Positions 7,000 through 8,308 of a stretch of 8,308 nt of DNA are shown piece after piece. A model generated the notes under the pieces. That model saw only the letters and a program-made list of their open reading frames with translations. It made no database searches and was not told the DNA's origin. The DNA comes from Bacteroidaceae bacterium. Its GTDB lineage: Bacteria; Bacteroidota; Bacteroidia; Bacteroidales; Bacteroidaceae. The stretch spans positions 1-8,308 of the forward strand of contig JAFUNW010000360.1 of the NCBI GenBank assembly GCA_017472905.1, in the 5' to 3' direction. Both the position numbers and the translations under genes were made by a program. Position 1 is the stretch's first letter. The number at the start of each line of letters is the position of its first letter.

Positions 7000-7031
7000 C
7001 AAATATATAAAGTTTCTTGAAACAAAGCAAG
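7000..7031 (-). promoter_or_regulatory. tracrRNA promoter
   Basis: On the minus strand TATATTTG (7007-7000) fits the Bacteroides -7 box TAnnTTTG exactly. A TTG (7030-7028) lies 20 bp upstream as a partial -33 box. The start would be near 6994, right at the beginning of the anti-repeat. The spacer holds a perfect inverted repeat, GTTTC-TT-GAAAC (7012-7023). Confidence 0.65.
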
Positions 7032-7051
7032 GTTTTATAAAAAATAATACA

Positions 7052-7059
7052 TATTTTTG
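7052..7059 (+). promoter_or_regulatory. Candidate cas9 promoter -7 box
   Basis: TATTTTTG matches TAnnTTTG exactly and lies 26 bp before the cas9 ATG, so the leader would be about 20 bases. No TTTG is present 19-21 bp upstream; that place (about 7029-7032) coincides with the -33 area of the divergent tracrRNA promoter. A weak or activated promoter is therefore likely. Confidence 0.45.
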
Positions 7060-7085
7060 TGGCAATAATTTAAAAATATATAACC

Positions 7086-8308
7086 ATGAAACGAATCTTA
7101 GGCCTAGATTTAGGAACAAACAGTATCGGTTGGGCGGTAGTTGTTGCCGAAGTTGATAACGAAGGAAATTTTCAATTAGTAAAAATAGATGCAGCAGGAA
7201 GCAGAATAATTCCTATGGATGCAACTATGTTAGGGGACTTTGATAAAGGTAATTCCATTTCTCAAACAGCAGAACGTACTAGATTACGTGGTGTTCGCCA
7301 TTTACTTCAAAGATGTTTGCTACGTAGAGAACGCTTACATCGAGTATTGGATATTATGGGATTTCTGCCTATACATTATTTAAAGGCATTAAATCGCTAC
7401 GGTCAAATAAAGGAGGGTGAAGAGCCCAAATTGGCATGGCGAAAGAATTATTTGGGTAAATATGAATTCTTATTTATCGATTCATTCAATGAAATGTTGG
7501 AAGACTTCAGATTAACGCATCCAGAATTTGTAGGTAAAAAAGTTCCGTATGATTGGACGATATATTATCTTCGTAAAAAGGCTTTAACTCAAAAGATAGC
7601 AAAAGAAGAACTGGCCTGGGTATTGTTGAATTTCAATCAGAAACGTGGATATTATCAATTACGTGGTGAAGAAGAGGAAAGTGCTACTAATAAAAAAACA
7701 GAATATGTAGCATTAAAGGTTGTTGCAGTAGAAGATTCAGGTGAAAAAAGAGGAAAAGATACTTGGTATAATGTTCATTTGGAAAATGGGTGGATATATC
7801 GTAGAACAAGCAGTATGCCTCTTGATTGGGTTGGAAAAATAAAAGAATTCATTGTTACAACAGATGTAAACGATGATAGCACTCCTAAGACGGATAAAGA
7901 AGGGAATATAAAACGTTCATTCCGTTCACCGAAGGAAGATGATTGGACCCTGATTAAAGAACGGACTCAATCAGATATAGAACATTCAGGAAAAACAGTC
8001 GGTGCATATATCTACGATTCTATTCTTAAAAATCCGAATCAAAAAGTACGTGGAAAATTAGTGCGTACTATTGAAAGAAAGTTCTATAAGGAAGAATTGT
8101 TTCAAATATTAAATAAGCAGCGAGAATTTCACCCTGAGCTTCAAGACAAGGAGTTGTATAATGCTTGCATCGAAGAACTATATTCAAGTAATGAAGCATA
8201 TAGGCAGAATATAGCAGGTAGGGATTTTAGTTATTTGTTTGTAGATGATATCCTATTTTATCAACGTCCGTTAAAGACAAAGAAATCATTGATTGCAGAT
8301 TGTCCCTA
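7086..8308 (+). CDS. cas9: CRISPR-associated endonuclease Cas9, type II-C, Bacteroidetes type (5' part only)
   Basis: RNA-guided DNA endonuclease, the effector of a type II CRISPR-Cas system. The frame opens at ATG 7086 and is still open at the right edge after 407 codons; Bacteroidetes Cas9 proteins are about 1,400 residues or more, so roughly a quarter is visible. RuvC-I is ILGLDLGTNSIGWAVV (4-19) with the catalytic Asp8. The arginine-rich bridge helix is about 60-90 (QTAERTRLRGVRHLLQRCLL and following RRERLHRVL). LNFNQKRGYYQLRGEEEE (181-198) is a block characteristic of this subgroup. The following recognition-lobe segment is plausible but I see no fixed motif in it. HNH, RuvC-II and RuvC-III lie beyond the window. 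No Shine-Dalgarno site; the ATG is preceded by AT-rich sequence and a -7 box. Codons are AT-rich compared with the pectin genes. A tracrRNA gene lies upstream in the opposite direction; cas1 and cas2 would be expected downstream. Confidence 0.97.
   Translation, partial: MKRILGLDLGTNSIGWAVVVAEVDNEGNFQLVKIDAAGSRIIPMDATMLGDFDKGNSISQTAERTRLRGVRHLLQRCLLRRERLHRVLDIMGFLPIHYLKALNRYGQIKEGEEPKLAWRKNYLGKYEFLFIDSFNEMLEDFRLTHPEFVGKKVPYDWTIYYLRKKALTQKIAKEELAWVLLNFNQKRGYYQLRGEEEESATNKKTEYVALKVVAVEDSGEKRGKDTWYNVHLENGWIYRRTSSMPLDWVGKIKEFIVTTDVNDDSTPKTDKEGNIKRSFRSPKEDDWTLIKERTQSDIEHSGKTVGAYIYDSILKNPNQKVRGKLVRTIERKFYKEELFQILNKQREFHPELQDKELYNACIEELYSSNEAYRQNIAGRDFSYLFVDDILFYQRPLKTKKSLIADCP

Noticed and set aside
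6928..7119. Minus-strand open frame of 63 codons before cas9
   Set aside because: It overlaps the tracrRNA, its promoter and the start of cas9; the RNA features explain the sequence better.

Overview
The window looks like chromosomal DNA of a gut Bacteroidales bacterium, most likely Bacteroides or a close relative. The evidence is the kind of proteins (a PL11 pectin lyase and UxaC/UxaB of Bacteroides type), promoters of the Bacteroides form TTTG-N19-TAnnTTTG, leaders without Shine-Dalgarno sites, and a large Bacteroidetes-type II-C Cas9. The species cannot be fixed by eye.

Left half (about 1-5800): pectin and galacturonate use. A secreted rhamnogalacturonan lyase of family PL11 lies on the minus strand, open at the left edge (codons 1-853 present, C-terminus missing). 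Upstream of it on the same strand is uxaC, uronate isomerase. A 180-bp divergent control region follows, and then uxaB, tagaturonate reductase, on the plus strand with a clear intrinsic terminator. Together they give a route from rhamnogalacturonan backbone to galacturonate, tagaturonate and altronate. The divergent region holds two promoters that interlock, plus a palindrome that could be the operator of a shared regulator.

Middle (5860-6675): a lone ATP-binding subunit of an iron/heme/B12-type ABC importer, with no permease or binding protein beside it.

Right part (6676-8308): the start of a type II-C CRISPR-Cas locus. The 410-bp gap before cas9 holds (i) a 92-bp nested inverted repeat built of four 14-bp units spaced exactly 22 bp apart, and (ii) a compact tracrRNA gene on the minus strand, divergent from cas9. 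The tracrRNA has a recognisable promoter, an anti-repeat and an intrinsic terminator. cas9 starts at 7086 and runs off the right edge after 407 codons, so HNH, the later RuvC motifs, cas1/cas2 and the repeat array are all outside the window.

Base composition changes along the window: a sampled 60-base line in the lyase (541-600) has 38 G+C, one in cas9 (7681-7740) has 19. The most noteworthy items are the antisense tracrRNA, the 92-bp nested palindrome, and the interlocked uxaC/uxaB promoters.
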